In this document: in pieces, positions 1 through 7,703 of the stretch | Numbering within the stretch: position 1 is the stretch's first letter | Layout of the letters: each line of letters starts with the position of its first letter | Source: Nitrospirota bacterium | GTDB taxonomy: Bacteria > Nitrospirota > Thermodesulfovibrionia > UBA6902 > BMS3Bbin08 | Direction of reading: 5' to 3' | Assembly (NCBI GenBank): GCA_016208845.1 | Contig: JACQXH010000025.1 | Location: 1 to 21,247 of the forward strand | DNA: 21,247 nucleotides | Notes under the pieces: generated by a model | The model's input: only the letters and a program-made list of their open reading frames with translations | Told to the model about the DNA's origin: nothing | Database searches by the model: none | Program-made: the position numbers and the translations under genes

Positions 1-1
1 G

Positions 2-229
2 CTGGACAGCGAAGGCAATATCTATGTAGTAGATACTTTGTTTGAGGCAGTACAGATCTTCAATAAGAAAGGGCAGGTGCTCCTTGTTTTTGGAAAACCC
101 GGAACAAATAACGGCGAATTCATCCTTCCGTCGGGCATTGCAATTGACAATCATGATAATGTTTATGTCGCTGACTCATATAATGGCAGAATTCAGGTCT
201 TCAAATACCTGAAGGACATTGCCCATTAA
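2..229 (+). CDS. NHL-repeat beta-propeller protein, C-terminal fragment
   Basis: This is the 3' end of a gene that begins before the window; the frame is open from base 2 and ends at TAA 227-229, giving 75 residues. Two repeats are visible, each with the NHL pattern of a glycine-rich turn followed by GNIYVVD or DNVYVADSYNGRIQVF. NHL repeats form blades of extracytoplasmic beta-propellers that usually act as protein-binding scaffolds. The next gene, a multiheme cytochrome, starts only 38 bp later on the same strand, so the two are probably co-transcribed. NHL proteins are common beside multiheme cytochromes in metal-reducing and related anaerobes, which suggests an accessory role in an extracytoplasmic electron-transfer complex; that role is inference. 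The N-terminus and any signal peptide lie outside the window. Confidence 0.8.
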   Translation: MDSEGNIYVVDTLFEAVQIFNKKGQVLLVFGKPGTNNGEFILPSGIAIDNHDNVYVADSYNGRIQVFKYLKDIAH

Positions 230-267
230 ACCTGTAGAATTTTATGATCTTATAGATTAAAATACAA

Positions 268-2409
268 ATGAGAATGATAAACTTGAAAGTTAAAAACATA
301 TATCTCGGTATTCTGATTTCCATACTATTTATCCTTTCTTTTGCATGGGCGGTTGTGCCGACCAACGTAGCCAACACAAAGCACAATCTTTCAGTCTCAG
401 GAACCGGTGCAATAACGGCCACATCAGAGGCAGAGGTATGCGTATTCTGCCATATACCGCACAATGCCAGCCCGGCCGTGCCTTTGTGGAACCAGACCGT
501 ATCAACTGCAGCGTACAACATGTATAACAGCGAATATCTGAACAGGGCAGGCTATACTGTCCCATCTTCATTAGGGGCTTATCCGAACACAGGCTATCGT
601 TCAAGGCTGTGTTTAAGCTGTCATGACGGCACAGTTGCGATAGGACAGGTATATATATTAAGGGGCAACCGGCTTACATCTCCTATAAGCATGAGCGGGG
701 TTACAGCGGACAACAAGATGCCGGCGTCGGCATCCAATCTTGGAACCAACCTTACAGACGACCATCCTGTAGCGATAATTTATGATACGAGCAAGAACAT
801 TACCTTCCCCGGAAGCGGCAATACAAGGAATATGGAATTAAACTCAACACTGCCTCCGATAAATCCCAAGCCTTATGAGAACGTAAAGCTCTTTTCACCG
901 TCGCCGGGTTATGTGGAATGTGAGTCATGTCATGACCCTCATATAACGTACCAGAAATTCCTTGTCATATGGAACACGAACCTTGCTACAACCATAAGCG
1001 ACTTATGCGACAAATGTCACACAAAGACAAACTGGAGCGGGAGCATTCACAAGACATCAGGGTCCACTTATTCAGATTCTGCTGTGCAGAGCGCCTACGG
1101 AGCCAATACAGTGAGCGGTCTTGGATGTACGAACTGTCACAGGCCCCACAGCGGACAGGGCTCACCGTACTGGTATCTGCTGAGGCAGGTGGAGGAGTCA
1201 ACCTGTTTTCTGGGGGCTTCATCTTTGTCAACTGGAGCGCCATGTCATGGAACAGGGGCTTCATCAGGAGGCAAGGACATACAGACGGCTATTTCAAGGA
1301 CCTACAGGCATCCGACCACTGACAATACCTATCAGGGCAAGCACACAGACCTTGATGTATTAAGCTCATCATATCTTGACTGGAGCAGTAAGCGTCATGC
1401 CGAGTGCGTAGACTGTCACAATCCCCATCAGGCTCAGAGCGGCACGCACAACGAGACCCCTGACGCCACAAATACGTGGTATCCTGCGTCACCAACCAAT
1501 AATGTATCAAATGTATTAAAAGGCGTGACGGGCACAGAACCTACTACAGAGCCTGACTGGAGTTCACCAACTACGTTTAACACATTAAACGTAGCAGCAA
1601 AAGAATATCAGATATGTTTCAAGTGCCATTCGTATTACGGCCTGCAGGGAGGCTCCTACACTACAAGTTACGGAGACAGTGCGACAATAACAGACCAGGC
1701 CAAGGAGTACAGCACAGGGAATAAATCGGTCCATCCTGTAAGGGTTGGTCTAAACAGCCAGACGGGCTCTTATAGTCCAACTGCTCTTACAGCCGCGCAG
1801 ATGAAGTCGCCGTGGGATACAAATCTCGGTAATAATACAATGTACTGTTCAGACTGTCATGGCACGGACGATGAACCGGGAGGGGACCCAAAGGGGCCGC
1901 ATGGCTCAACTAAAAAATATATGCTAAAAGGTTCTGGAAAGTATTGGCCCTATAATAGTTCTGGAACATTGTGGACAACATGTGACTATGTTTATCTTAC
2001 TAATAATTTCTCAAATGACTTGTTCTGCAAGAACTGCCATTTACTTGATCATCTTACAGATATTAATTATGCTCATTACAATGGTTTTCACCTGGGAGGT
2101 AATTGTACGGTTCCATTTGTAATTGATGGAACAATCTATTATGGCATTCCATGTGTAACATGCCATTTGGTTGTACCTCACGGAGGCAAACGCTCAAGGC
2201 TTATTGCATACGGCTTTGAATCTACCGACCCTGATGTAACGCCGTATATCATTAATACAAATACTGCCCTTTTAAGAGGCTTCAAGAAAGATGTTAATGG
2301 TACTTATAGCCATAAACAAGCGTTTTGCTACTCTACAGCGGCTGCCTGTACTCAAGGTAATTCCACGCATCAGAATGGTCCCTTCGTCCCTTATACGTAT
2401 GACCCATAA
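268..2409 (+). CDS. exported multiheme cytochrome c (10 CXXCH sites plus one CX12CH candidate)
   Basis: This 713-residue protein has an N-terminal signal or anchor segment (hydrophobic residues about 12-27, then AWA before VVPTN, a plausible cleavage site). Ten canonical haem c sites lie at residues 58-62, 115-119, 218-222, 247-251, 287-291, 380-384, 450-454, 527-531, 587-591 and 629-633. Four have the form CxxCHxPH, typical of the doubled-CXXCH families. An eleventh candidate is C313 with C326-H327, where the spacer is 12 residues instead of 2. The expected role is periplasmic or outer-surface electron transfer; the electron donor and acceptor cannot be read from sequence. The maturation genes ccsB and ccsA follow 80 bp downstream. 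ATG 268 was chosen; ATG 274 is also possible and neither has a strong Shine-Dalgarno. The last 160 residues are more AT-rich and have few further haem motifs. Confidence 0.9.
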   Translation: MRMINLKVKNIYLGILISILFILSFAWAVVPTNVANTKHNLSVSGTGAITATSEAEVCVFCHIPHNASPAVPLWNQTVSTAAYNMYNSEYLNRAGYTVPSSLGAYPNTGYRSRLCLSCHDGTVAIGQVYILRGNRLTSPISMSGVTADNKMPASASNLGTNLTDDHPVAIIYDTSKNITFPGSGNTRNMELNSTLPPINPKPYENVKLFSPSPGYVECESCHDPHITYQKFLVIWNTNLATTISDLCDKCHTKTNWSGSIHKTSGSTYSDSAVQSAYGANTVSGLGCTNCHRPHSGQGSPYWYLLRQVEESTCFLGASSLSTGAPCHGTGASSGGKDIQTAISRTYRHPTTDNTYQGKHTDLDVLSSSYLDWSSKRHAECVDCHNPHQAQSGTHNETPDATNTWYPASPTNNVSNVLKGVTGTEPTTEPDWSSPTTFNTLNVAAKEYQICFKCHSYYGLQGGSYTTSYGDSATITDQAKEYSTGNKSVHPVRVGLNSQTGSYSPTALTAAQMKSPWDTNLGNNTMYCSDCHGTDDEPGGDPKGPHGSTKKYMLKGSGKYWPYNSSGTLWTTCDYVYLTNNFSNDLFCKNCHLLDHLTDINYAHYNGFHLGGNCTVPFVIDGTIYYGIPCVTCHLVVPHGGKRSRLIAYGFESTDPDVTPYIINTNTALLRGFKKDVNGTYSHKQAFCYSTAAACTQGNSTHQNGPFVPYTYDP

Positions 2410-2489
2410 AAATACTTTTTGTTTTTCAAAGTAGATATCTGCTCAGCAAATACCTTTGGTACTAAACAGTAAAAAGATTATAATAAAAT

Positions 2490-3833
2490 GTGATTTTTGA
2501 TAAAATAAAACAGTTTCTTATATCTCCAAAAACAACAATTGTTTTGATCCTTATCGTTCTTATTGCCTGTGTAACTGGCTTTTTTGTACCACAGATCACA
2601 GATAAAAGCCCCTCTTTTTTTGAACTCTGGAAGGAAAGAAGTCCTTATATCTTCCGGATTGTTGACCGTCTTCAGCTTGACAGGGTATATACTTCCTGCT
2701 GGTTTCTGTGCCTCGTGGTTTTGATAATAGCATCTTTGGGATATTCCCTCTATATTCAGGTAAAAAGGATTGTGAAGCAGGGGACAAAGAACAGAACACA
2801 GAACTCAGAACTCAGAGATCAGATTACTGACAACGACAGAGACAGAATAAGGACTGTTTTTAAGAAGTGGCGATATCACGAACATATATCTGCAAACAAC
2901 AAACAGCAACTTGTATTTCTAAGGAATTCCATAGGCAAATGGGGCGGCATAATTTTTCATTTGGGACTTTTTCTGATCATAATATCCGCAATATTTGTAT
3001 TATGTTTTCAGAAAAGGGGCTTTGTGCAGTTAATAGAAGGGGACTTGTTTGACGGCAAGGAAAATAATTTACTTGTCAAAAATCACGGGGTTTTTGCAGG
3101 AGAATTTAGTGCAGGATTTAAAACTTTCTTGTCAGCATTCAGACATAACTACTGGGAAGGAGGCGATGTCAAGCTTTTAGAAAGCGAGATCATAATTGTT
3201 AAAGATAAAAAAGAGGTTAAAAAAAATCTTAGAATAAACAACCCTGTATCTGTTAACGGCGTAAATATATACCAGTCTAATGATTACGGATACACTCTTT
3301 CTTTTGTGCTGAAAAAACCGTCAAAGAAAGAGATCATCTCGCATTTCAATCTTGACAGGGCTGCAAATATGCACGAGCCGGCTATTGGAACTACCGATTT
3401 CCCTGAGACGGATTATATATTTAAAATGATATTTCTACCGGATATTAATAACAAATCATTCTATCTGAAAAATCCTATTCTTTATTTGACTGCTCTTAAG
3501 TCCGGCAATGTTGTTTTTGATGGACTTATTATCCCCGGAAACAGTATTAAAATTAAAGAAGATATATTATACTTTAGCGGCGTCCGGTACTGGAGCGGGC
3601 TGATATTTGTTGAAAATCCGGGGATGTCAATTGCCTATATTGGTTTTGCAATAGCTTTATTGGGAACAGTGGTAATATTTATATTTCCTTATAGCGAAAT
3701 AACTGTCGCACGGGACAGCTTATCAAACATCTCAATAAACGGCATAACCAAAAAATACCATGCACTTTTCAATGAAGAATTAGCAGAAATAAAAAAACAG
3801 TTGAATAATGAAAGAGGCAGGATCAACGAATAA
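2490..3833 (+). CDS. resB: ResB/CcsB-type cytochrome c biogenesis protein
   Basis: This 447-residue membrane protein is the ResB (Ccs1/CcsB) half of System II cytochrome c maturation, which carries haem across the membrane with CcsA and ligates it to CXXCH apocytochromes. Transmembrane segments are visible at about 15-34, 70-89, 152-172 and 381-401, with a large extracytoplasmic region (about 173-380) between the last two, as in the family. H157 inside the third segment (GGIIFHLGLF) matches the conserved membrane histidine. The start is GTG 2490; an ATG two bases earlier runs straight into TGA. The stop overlaps the ccsA start by one base (TAATG), indicating translational coupling. The loop after segment 2 (residues about 100-114) is encoded by 7-bp tandem repeats. 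Its natural client is probably the cytochrome encoded just upstream. Confidence 0.88.
   Translation: MIFDKIKQFLISPKTTIVLILIVLIACVTGFFVPQITDKSPSFFELWKERSPYIFRIVDRLQLDRVYTSCWFLCLVVLIIASLGYSLYIQVKRIVKQGTKNRTQNSELRDQITDNDRDRIRTVFKKWRYHEHISANNKQQLVFLRNSIGKWGGIIFHLGLFLIIISAIFVLCFQKRGFVQLIEGDLFDGKENNLLVKNHGVFAGEFSAGFKTFLSAFRHNYWEGGDVKLLESEIIIVKDKKEVKKNLRINNPVSVNGVNIYQSNDYGYTLSFVLKKPSKKEIISHFNLDRAANMHEPAIGTTDFPETDYIFKMIFLPDINNKSFYLKNPILYLTALKSGNVVFDGLIIPGNSIKIKEDILYFSGVRYWSGLIFVENPGMSIAYIGFAIALLGTVVIFIFPYSEITVARDSLSNISINGITKKYHALFNEELAEIKKQLNNERGRINE
2794..2821 (+). repeat. 7-bp tandem repeat inside the resB coding region
   Basis: Four consecutive 7-bp units are visible: GAACACA, GAACTCA, GAACTCA and GAGATCA; the first and last are diverged. 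They encode part of the cytoplasmic loop between transmembrane segments 2 and 3. Because the unit is not a multiple of three, gain or loss of one unit would shift the frame. The array may also be a fragment of the CAGAAC/CTCAGAG-type intergenic repeats that has entered the gene. Confidence 0.6.
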
Positions 3834-4669
3834 TGGCTGATATATTATCGCTAAAAAGTGAGGTTATATTCCACTGGATTGCCGTTGGTTTTTATATTAT
3901 GTCAACGGTAGCCTTTGCATACAGCGTGTCTTTCAAAAAACACAATGCTCTTAAACACGGGGTGTTCTTCACTTTAACAGGACTTATACCCCACAGCATT
4001 GCGCTCGGTATAAGATGGAATATTGCCGGCCACGGCCCGTATATGGCCAAGTATGAAGTCTTATCATCAAATGCATGGATGGTTATTTTAATGTTCCTTC
4101 TGATCGGCTGGAACATACCAAAAATAAGATCAGCAGGTGTTGTCGTAGTTCCGTTATGTTTTCTGATGATGACTATCGGCTTATTCACAAATCCGGAAAT
4201 AAGAAAACTTAGTCCTTCCTTAAGCGGTATCTGGCTTGTGATCCATATCTTATTCAACAAACTTGCAGTCGGCGCTATACTTATTTCACTGGGAGCCTCT
4301 GTCCTTTATCTTATTAAAAAAGGGCGCGCTCGTGGCGAATTCTTTGATAAACTTCCATCCCTCGAAGTGCTCGATGAATACAGTTACAAATTCATCGGGT
4401 TTGGTTTTATATTCTGGAGTATAACTGTAGTAGCCGGTTCCATATGGGCAAATCAGGCATGGGGAAGGTACTGGGGATGGGACCCTATTGAGACATGGTC
4501 ACTAATCACATGGCTTCTATACGGCCTCTACCTTCATCTCAGATATTTTTTTAAATGGCAAGGGTCAAAATCTGCGTGGATGCTGATCGTTTGCTTTGTT
4601 TTTTCGGTGATAACAATTTTTATCATACCGTTTATAATTGAATCACTTCATAGTCAGTATTTTATGTGA
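3833..4669 (+). CDS. ccsA: CcsA/ResC-type cytochrome c biogenesis protein, WWD domain
   Basis: This 278-residue polytopic membrane protein is the haem-handling partner of ResB. The WWD signature is clear at residues 210-220 (WGRYWGWDPIE), followed by TWSLITWLLY. Conserved histidines expected to bind haem are present: H138 in WLVIHILFNKLA before the WWD loop, H235 in LYLHLR after it, and H273 in the C-terminal SLHSQ, which matches the usual GLHSY. About eight hydrophobic helices fit the family. It overlaps the resB stop by one base and ends (TGA 4667-4669) immediately before a radical SAM gene. Together, ccsB and ccsA would form the complete haem lyase, consistent with the haem-rich cytochrome at the head of the operon. 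No System I (ccm) genes are present. Confidence 0.93.
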   Translation: MADILSLKSEVIFHWIAVGFYIMSTVAFAYSVSFKKHNALKHGVFFTLTGLIPHSIALGIRWNIAGHGPYMAKYEVLSSNAWMVILMFLLIGWNIPKIRSAGVVVVPLCFLMMTIGLFTNPEIRKLSPSLSGIWLVIHILFNKLAVGAILISLGASVLYLIKKGRARGEFFDKLPSLEVLDEYSYKFIGFGFIFWSITVVAGSIWANQAWGRYWGWDPIETWSLITWLLYGLYLHLRYFFKWQGSKSAWMLIVCFVFSVITIFIIPFIIESLHSQYFM

Positions 4670-4680
4670 GCGGATCATTA

Positions 4681-6141
4681 ATGAAGAAAAAAATATTATT
4701 AATAACTCCTCCTTACCACAGCGGCGTAGTTGAGTCAGCAGGAACCTGGCTAAACCTTGGCTATGTATATATTGCCGGCTCCCTGAGAAAAGCAGGCTAT
4801 GAGCCTGATATTTATGATGCCATGTCTTATTTTCATGATTATAATGAGATAAAAAAACGCATTAATGATTCAAAACCCGATGTTGTAGCAACTACAGCTA
4901 TTACTGCATCTATATACGATGCTTTGAAAATACTTGAAATATCGAAAGAGATCAATGTAGATATCGTTACTGTTCTGGGCGGCATACACCCATCATTCTG
5001 CTGGGACGAAGTCCTTAAAGACAACCATTCAATTGTGGATTATATTGTACGCGGAGAAGGGGAGATTACACTGCCTGAACTGCTTAATTGTCATTATGCA
5101 AAAGGAGATATTTCAAAAGTAAAAGGGGTTTCTCTCTGGAGCGGGGAAAGACCCATAGCCACTGCTCGAAGGGATTTTATCAAAAATATTGATGAGCTTC
5201 TGCCGGCATGGGATCTGGTTGACTGGAGCATATATTCCTACAGGCCTAAGGCAGAGTCTGTTCTTGCGATTGTGAGCTCTTCAAGAGGTTGTGACCAGCA
5301 GTGCAGTTTCTGCTCACAGCAATTATTTTGGGAGCGAACATGGAGGGCAAGATCTCCGGAGAACTTTGTAAATGAACTTGAACATCTGCGTAATAGATAT
5401 GGCGTTAATGTGGCAATGATACCCGATGAAAATCCTACTCTTGACAGGACAAGATGGGATAAGATCCTTGATATGCTAATAGAAAAAGATCTTGGTATTG
5501 ACCTTTTAATGGAAACGCGGGTTGAAGATGTTTTAAGAGATGAAGATATCCTCTGGAAATACAAAAAAGCCGGGGTAGTGCACATTTATGTTGGAGTTGA
5601 ATCGGTAGATCAAAGCACCCTTGAAATGTTCAACAAGAATGTAAAGGTCGAAGAATCAAAACGAGCAATTAGTCTCATTAACCAGCATGACATTGTCTCT
5701 GAGACATCATTCGTACTTGGAATTCCTGAGGAAACTAAAGAATCAATCGCTAATACTGTAGAACTTGCGAAGCACTATAATCCTGATATGGCATTCTTTC
5801 TTGCAATAGCTCCATGGCCTTATGCGGATATTTACAATCAATTAGAACCCTATATTTCGACTAAAGACTATAGTAAATACAACCTTATAGAGCCAGTTGT
5901 AAAACCCATAAGCATGGATATTGAAGAGTTTGCGCAGGAACTTTTAAATGCAACACGGTTTTTCTATATGAACAAGCTCGAAAGATTAGAGTTGATGTCA
6001 CCTTATAAAAAGGAATTTATGCTTTCTGTGATGAAGCTCTTAATGGATCATTCCTACCTTGCCAAAGAAATTAAAGGCGCAATCCCGCCTGAAGTGAAGA
6101 AGTGCCTGGATAATCTTAAATCTTTATCGCCTATCCCTTGA
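4681..6141 (+). CDS. B12-binding domain radical SAM protein, BchE-like
   Basis: This protein is 486 residues from ATG 4681. An upstream GTG at 4666 would overlap the ccsA stop by four bases (GTGA) and is the alternative start; ATG was preferred because MKKKILLITPP is the usual family N-terminus and GAGCGG lies just upstream. Residues 1-135 form a cobalamin-binding Rossmann domain (LLITPP, VTVLGGIHPS, DYIVRGEGE). The radical SAM cluster motif CX3CX2C is C204, C208 and C211 in SSRGCDQQCSFCSQQLFW, which closely resembles BchE, the oxygen-independent Mg-protoporphyrin ester cyclase. The consensus DxHxxG cobalamin-ligand motif is not seen, as in many members. The reaction is unknown; BchE resemblance and its place behind cytochrome c maturation genes suggest, but do not show, a tetrapyrrole-related substrate. 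Confidence 0.85.
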   Translation: MKKKILLITPPYHSGVVESAGTWLNLGYVYIAGSLRKAGYEPDIYDAMSYFHDYNEIKKRINDSKPDVVATTAITASIYDALKILEISKEINVDIVTVLGGIHPSFCWDEVLKDNHSIVDYIVRGEGEITLPELLNCHYAKGDISKVKGVSLWSGERPIATARRDFIKNIDELLPAWDLVDWSIYSYRPKAESVLAIVSSSRGCDQQCSFCSQQLFWERTWRARSPENFVNELEHLRNRYGVNVAMIPDENPTLDRTRWDKILDMLIEKDLGIDLLMETRVEDVLRDEDILWKYKKAGVVHIYVGVESVDQSTLEMFNKNVKVEESKRAISLINQHDIVSETSFVLGIPEETKESIANTVELAKHYNPDMAFFLAIAPWPYADIYNQLEPYISTKDYSKYNLIEPVVKPISMDIEEFAQELLNATRFFYMNKLERLELMSPYKKEFMLSVMKLLMDHSYLAKEIKGAIPPEVKKCLDNLKSLSPIP

Positions 6142-6188
6142 ATACGACAGTTTCTTATCTATTGGTTTTTTATCCGGTTATGACTTGC

Positions 6189-6219
6189 GTGAAATAACTC
6201 CCCTACTGAGTGATTTCAC
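6189..6219. repeat. inverted repeat between the radical SAM gene and the response regulator
   Basis: Arms GTGAAATAACTC (6189-6200) and GAGTGATTTCAC (6208-6219) pair at 11 of 12 positions around a 7-base spacer. There is no T-run on either side, so an ordinary intrinsic terminator is unlikely. It could be an operator for the response-regulator gene starting at 6367, or an RNA hairpin at the end of the upstream operon. The rest of 6142-6366 is AT-rich and holds no gene that I can see; a 14-bp AT palindrome (TCAATATATATTGA) lies at 6264-6277. Confidence 0.5.
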
Positions 6220-6366
6220 CATTGTGTCAGGATAATTATCGATGTTAAATGTAAATAATATTTTCAATATATATTGATATTTCCCATTATCAAATTGCAT
6301 CCCTTTTGATTTAATCATTTTTTCATTTAATCTGATCACTGGCCTGAATATTGCTTGTTTTAATGC

Positions 6367-6816
6367 GTGTCGGATAAGATCAGGGCATTGGTTGTTGATG
6401 ATGAAGAATTGATCAGATGGTCTCTTAGTTGTGGTTTAAGGGGAATCGGGATTAATGTGGACCTGGCATCTGCAGGAGATGACGCCCTGGAAATGATAAG
6501 AAAATCCGCTTACGATATCGTCATAACTGATTATAAGATGTCCGGTTTGAATGGAGTAGAACTGCTGGAAAAGATCAAGGCAGAGGGAATGAAATCACTT
6601 GTAATAATTATCTCAGCTTGCCTTACGCAAAGCATTGTCAAAAGGGCGATGGAATGCGGCGCGTTCATCTGCATGAGCAAGCCTTTCGGAATGAACGAAA
6701 TTCTCGCAGTCACTCAGGAGGCCGTTAAAATTTTGAAGAATGATTACGCCCTGCAGAATGATTATTATGATAAAAACGGCAGTTCATTTACCACAGAGGC
6801 ACAGAGGACTAAATGA
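6367..6816 (+). CDS. orphan response-regulator receiver domain protein
   Basis: The protein has 149 residues and starts at GTG 6367; a nearby ATG at 6363 meets a stop after three codons. It is a single CheY-like receiver domain. Acidic pocket residues D11 and D12 (VVDDEE), phosphoacceptor D55 (VITDYKMSG), switch residue S83 (IIISAC) and lysine K105 (MSKPF) are all present, so it should be phosphorylatable. The opening IRWSL resembles receivers of the NtrC type. No DNA-binding, GGDEF or enzymatic output domain follows: after about residue 122 there is only a short tail. No histidine kinase is encoded nearby, so its partner must be elsewhere. The final residues (TTEAQRTK) are encoded by an intergenic-type CACAGAGG repeat, so the native C-terminus may have been replaced by repeat insertion. 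Confidence 0.88.
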   Translation: MSDKIRALVVDDEELIRWSLSCGLRGIGINVDLASAGDDALEMIRKSAYDIVITDYKMSGLNGVELLEKIKAEGMKSLVIIISACLTQSIVKRAMECGAFICMSKPFGMNEILAVTQEAVKILKNDYALQNDYYDKNGSSFTTEAQRTK

Positions 6817-6889
6817 GAAATAGGAAATAAGAAATTGGAAGCAGGGAATTTCTTGTCTTTATTTTCCTCCGTGCCTGTGTCTCAGTGGT
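6790..6889. repeat. palindromic intergenic element, CACAGAGG type
   Basis: The outer arms at 6790-6805 and 6874-6889 (ACCACAGAGGCACAGA against the reverse complement of TGTCTCAGTGGT and its flank) pair at about 13 of 16 positions. Inside, AAGAAATT (6829-6836) pairs perfectly with AATTTCTT (6847-6854), and GGAAAT (6823-6828) pairs with ATTTTCC (6861-6867). It lies between convergent genes (response regulator, plus; purN, minus) and may work as a bidirectional transcript end. Its left arm is read as the last codons of the response regulator. Confidence 0.65.
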
Positions 6890-6899
6890 TGACTGCTTT

Positions 6900-7526
6900 T
6901 TATAGGGATAATTCTTCCCTGCGGCCTTTGACAATGACCTTTCGACCTTCAACAGCTATCTTGCCTTCTGAGAATAATTTAATCGCCAGGGGGAAGATCT
7001 TATGCTCCTCTTTCAATATCTTATCTGAAAGGCTTTCCTCTGTGTCATCATCATGAACAGGGACCGCGGCCTGAATAATTACAGGGCCCGTATCAACACC
7101 TTCATCAACAAAATGCACAGTGCATCCTGATATCTTAACTCCGTAATCTACTGCCTGTTTTTGTCCATGAAGCCCGGGAAAAGAGGGCAGGAGGGCAGGA
7201 TGAATGTTCATGATTCTATTCTTAAAGGCCTGAATAAGCGGCCTGCCCACAACTCTCATGAAGCCGGCAAGTACTACGAGTTCGACACCCCTGCCTGTCA
7301 GCATATCAGCAATGTTAGAATAATAAGAATCCCTGTTCTGAAAATCTTTTGGTCTGATGATGAAGGTATCAATATTATTATTTTTTGCCCTCTGTATTGC
7401 AGAGGCTTCCGGGTTGTCGGTTATAAGGGCGGAGATATTTGCCTTGATATATCCGGAATTGATACTGTCGATAATAGACTGGAAATTTGATCCCCTGCCG
7501 GATGCCAGTACTCCGAGAGTTAACAT
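6900..7526 (-). CDS. purN: phosphoribosylglycinamide formyltransferase
   Basis: PurN transfers a formyl group from 10-formyltetrahydrofolate to GAR, the third step of purine synthesis in the cytoplasm. The protein is 208 residues from ATG 7526, close to the usual 200-210. The frame stays open upstream to an alternative start near 7568, but the family N-terminus MLTLGVLASGRGSNFQ fixes the shorter form. The phosphate-binding SGRGSN loop is residues 9-14, and the catalytic triad is N107, H109 (IMNIHPALLP) and D145 (FVDEGVDTGPVI), matching N106, H108 and D144 of E. coli. No clear Shine-Dalgarno precedes the start, and a palindromic repeat occupies the upstream gap. It normally sits next to purM; here a radical SAM gene on the opposite strand separates the two. 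Confidence 0.95.
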   Translation of the reverse strand: MLTLGVLASGRGSNFQSIIDSINSGYIKANISALITDNPEASAIQRAKNNNIDTFIIRPKDFQNRDSYYSNIADMLTGRGVELVVLAGFMRVVGRPLIQAFKNRIMNIHPALLPSFPGLHGQKQAVDYGVKISGCTVHFVDEGVDTGPVIIQAAVPVHDDDTEESLSDKILKEEHKIFPLAIKLFSEGKIAVEGRKVIVKGRREELSL

Positions 7527-7546
7527 GATATATATTAATAACAGAA

Positions 7547-7599
7547 GGCACAAAGTTGCAAGGCACAAGGCACTTAATTATTCCCTCTGCCTTTGTGCC
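7547..7599. repeat. inverted repeat between divergent purN and radical SAM genes
   Basis: GGCACAAAG (7547-7555) and CTTTGTGCC (7591-7599) are perfect inverted arms. A second partial copy, AAGGCACAAGGCAC, follows the left arm, and TTGCCTTT lies beyond the right arm. It is related in style to the CACAGAGG elements at 6790 and 12123. It occupies the purN 5' region, so it could affect purN expression, but no function is shown. Confidence 0.55.
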
Positions 7600-7637
7600 T
7601 CAGTACCAGTTGCCTTTAAATTCTTTTTCTGTATATC

Positions 7638-7666
7638 TTTACAATTTATAAATGAAAGGTTATATT
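7638..7666 (+). promoter_or_regulatory. sigma-70-type promoter for the second radical SAM gene
   Basis: TTTACA (7638-7643), a 17-bp spacer, then TATATT (7661-7666). Both hexamers match consensus at 5 of 6 positions. The predicted transcript would begin near 7673, about 31 bases before ATG 7704. Confidence 0.5.
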
Positions 7667-7703
7667 AATCAGTCTTCAATAATTGTTCAGTGGACTATCT
7701 ATT

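Noticed and set aside
201..604. Minus-strand open frames inside the cytochrome gene
   Set aside because: They are antisense to a clear multiheme cytochrome, with no ribosome-binding site and no protein features.
2290..2390. Extra haem motif near the cytochrome C-terminus (CYSTAAACTQGNSTH)
   Set aside because: The second cysteine is not followed by histidine, so it does not fit CXnCH.
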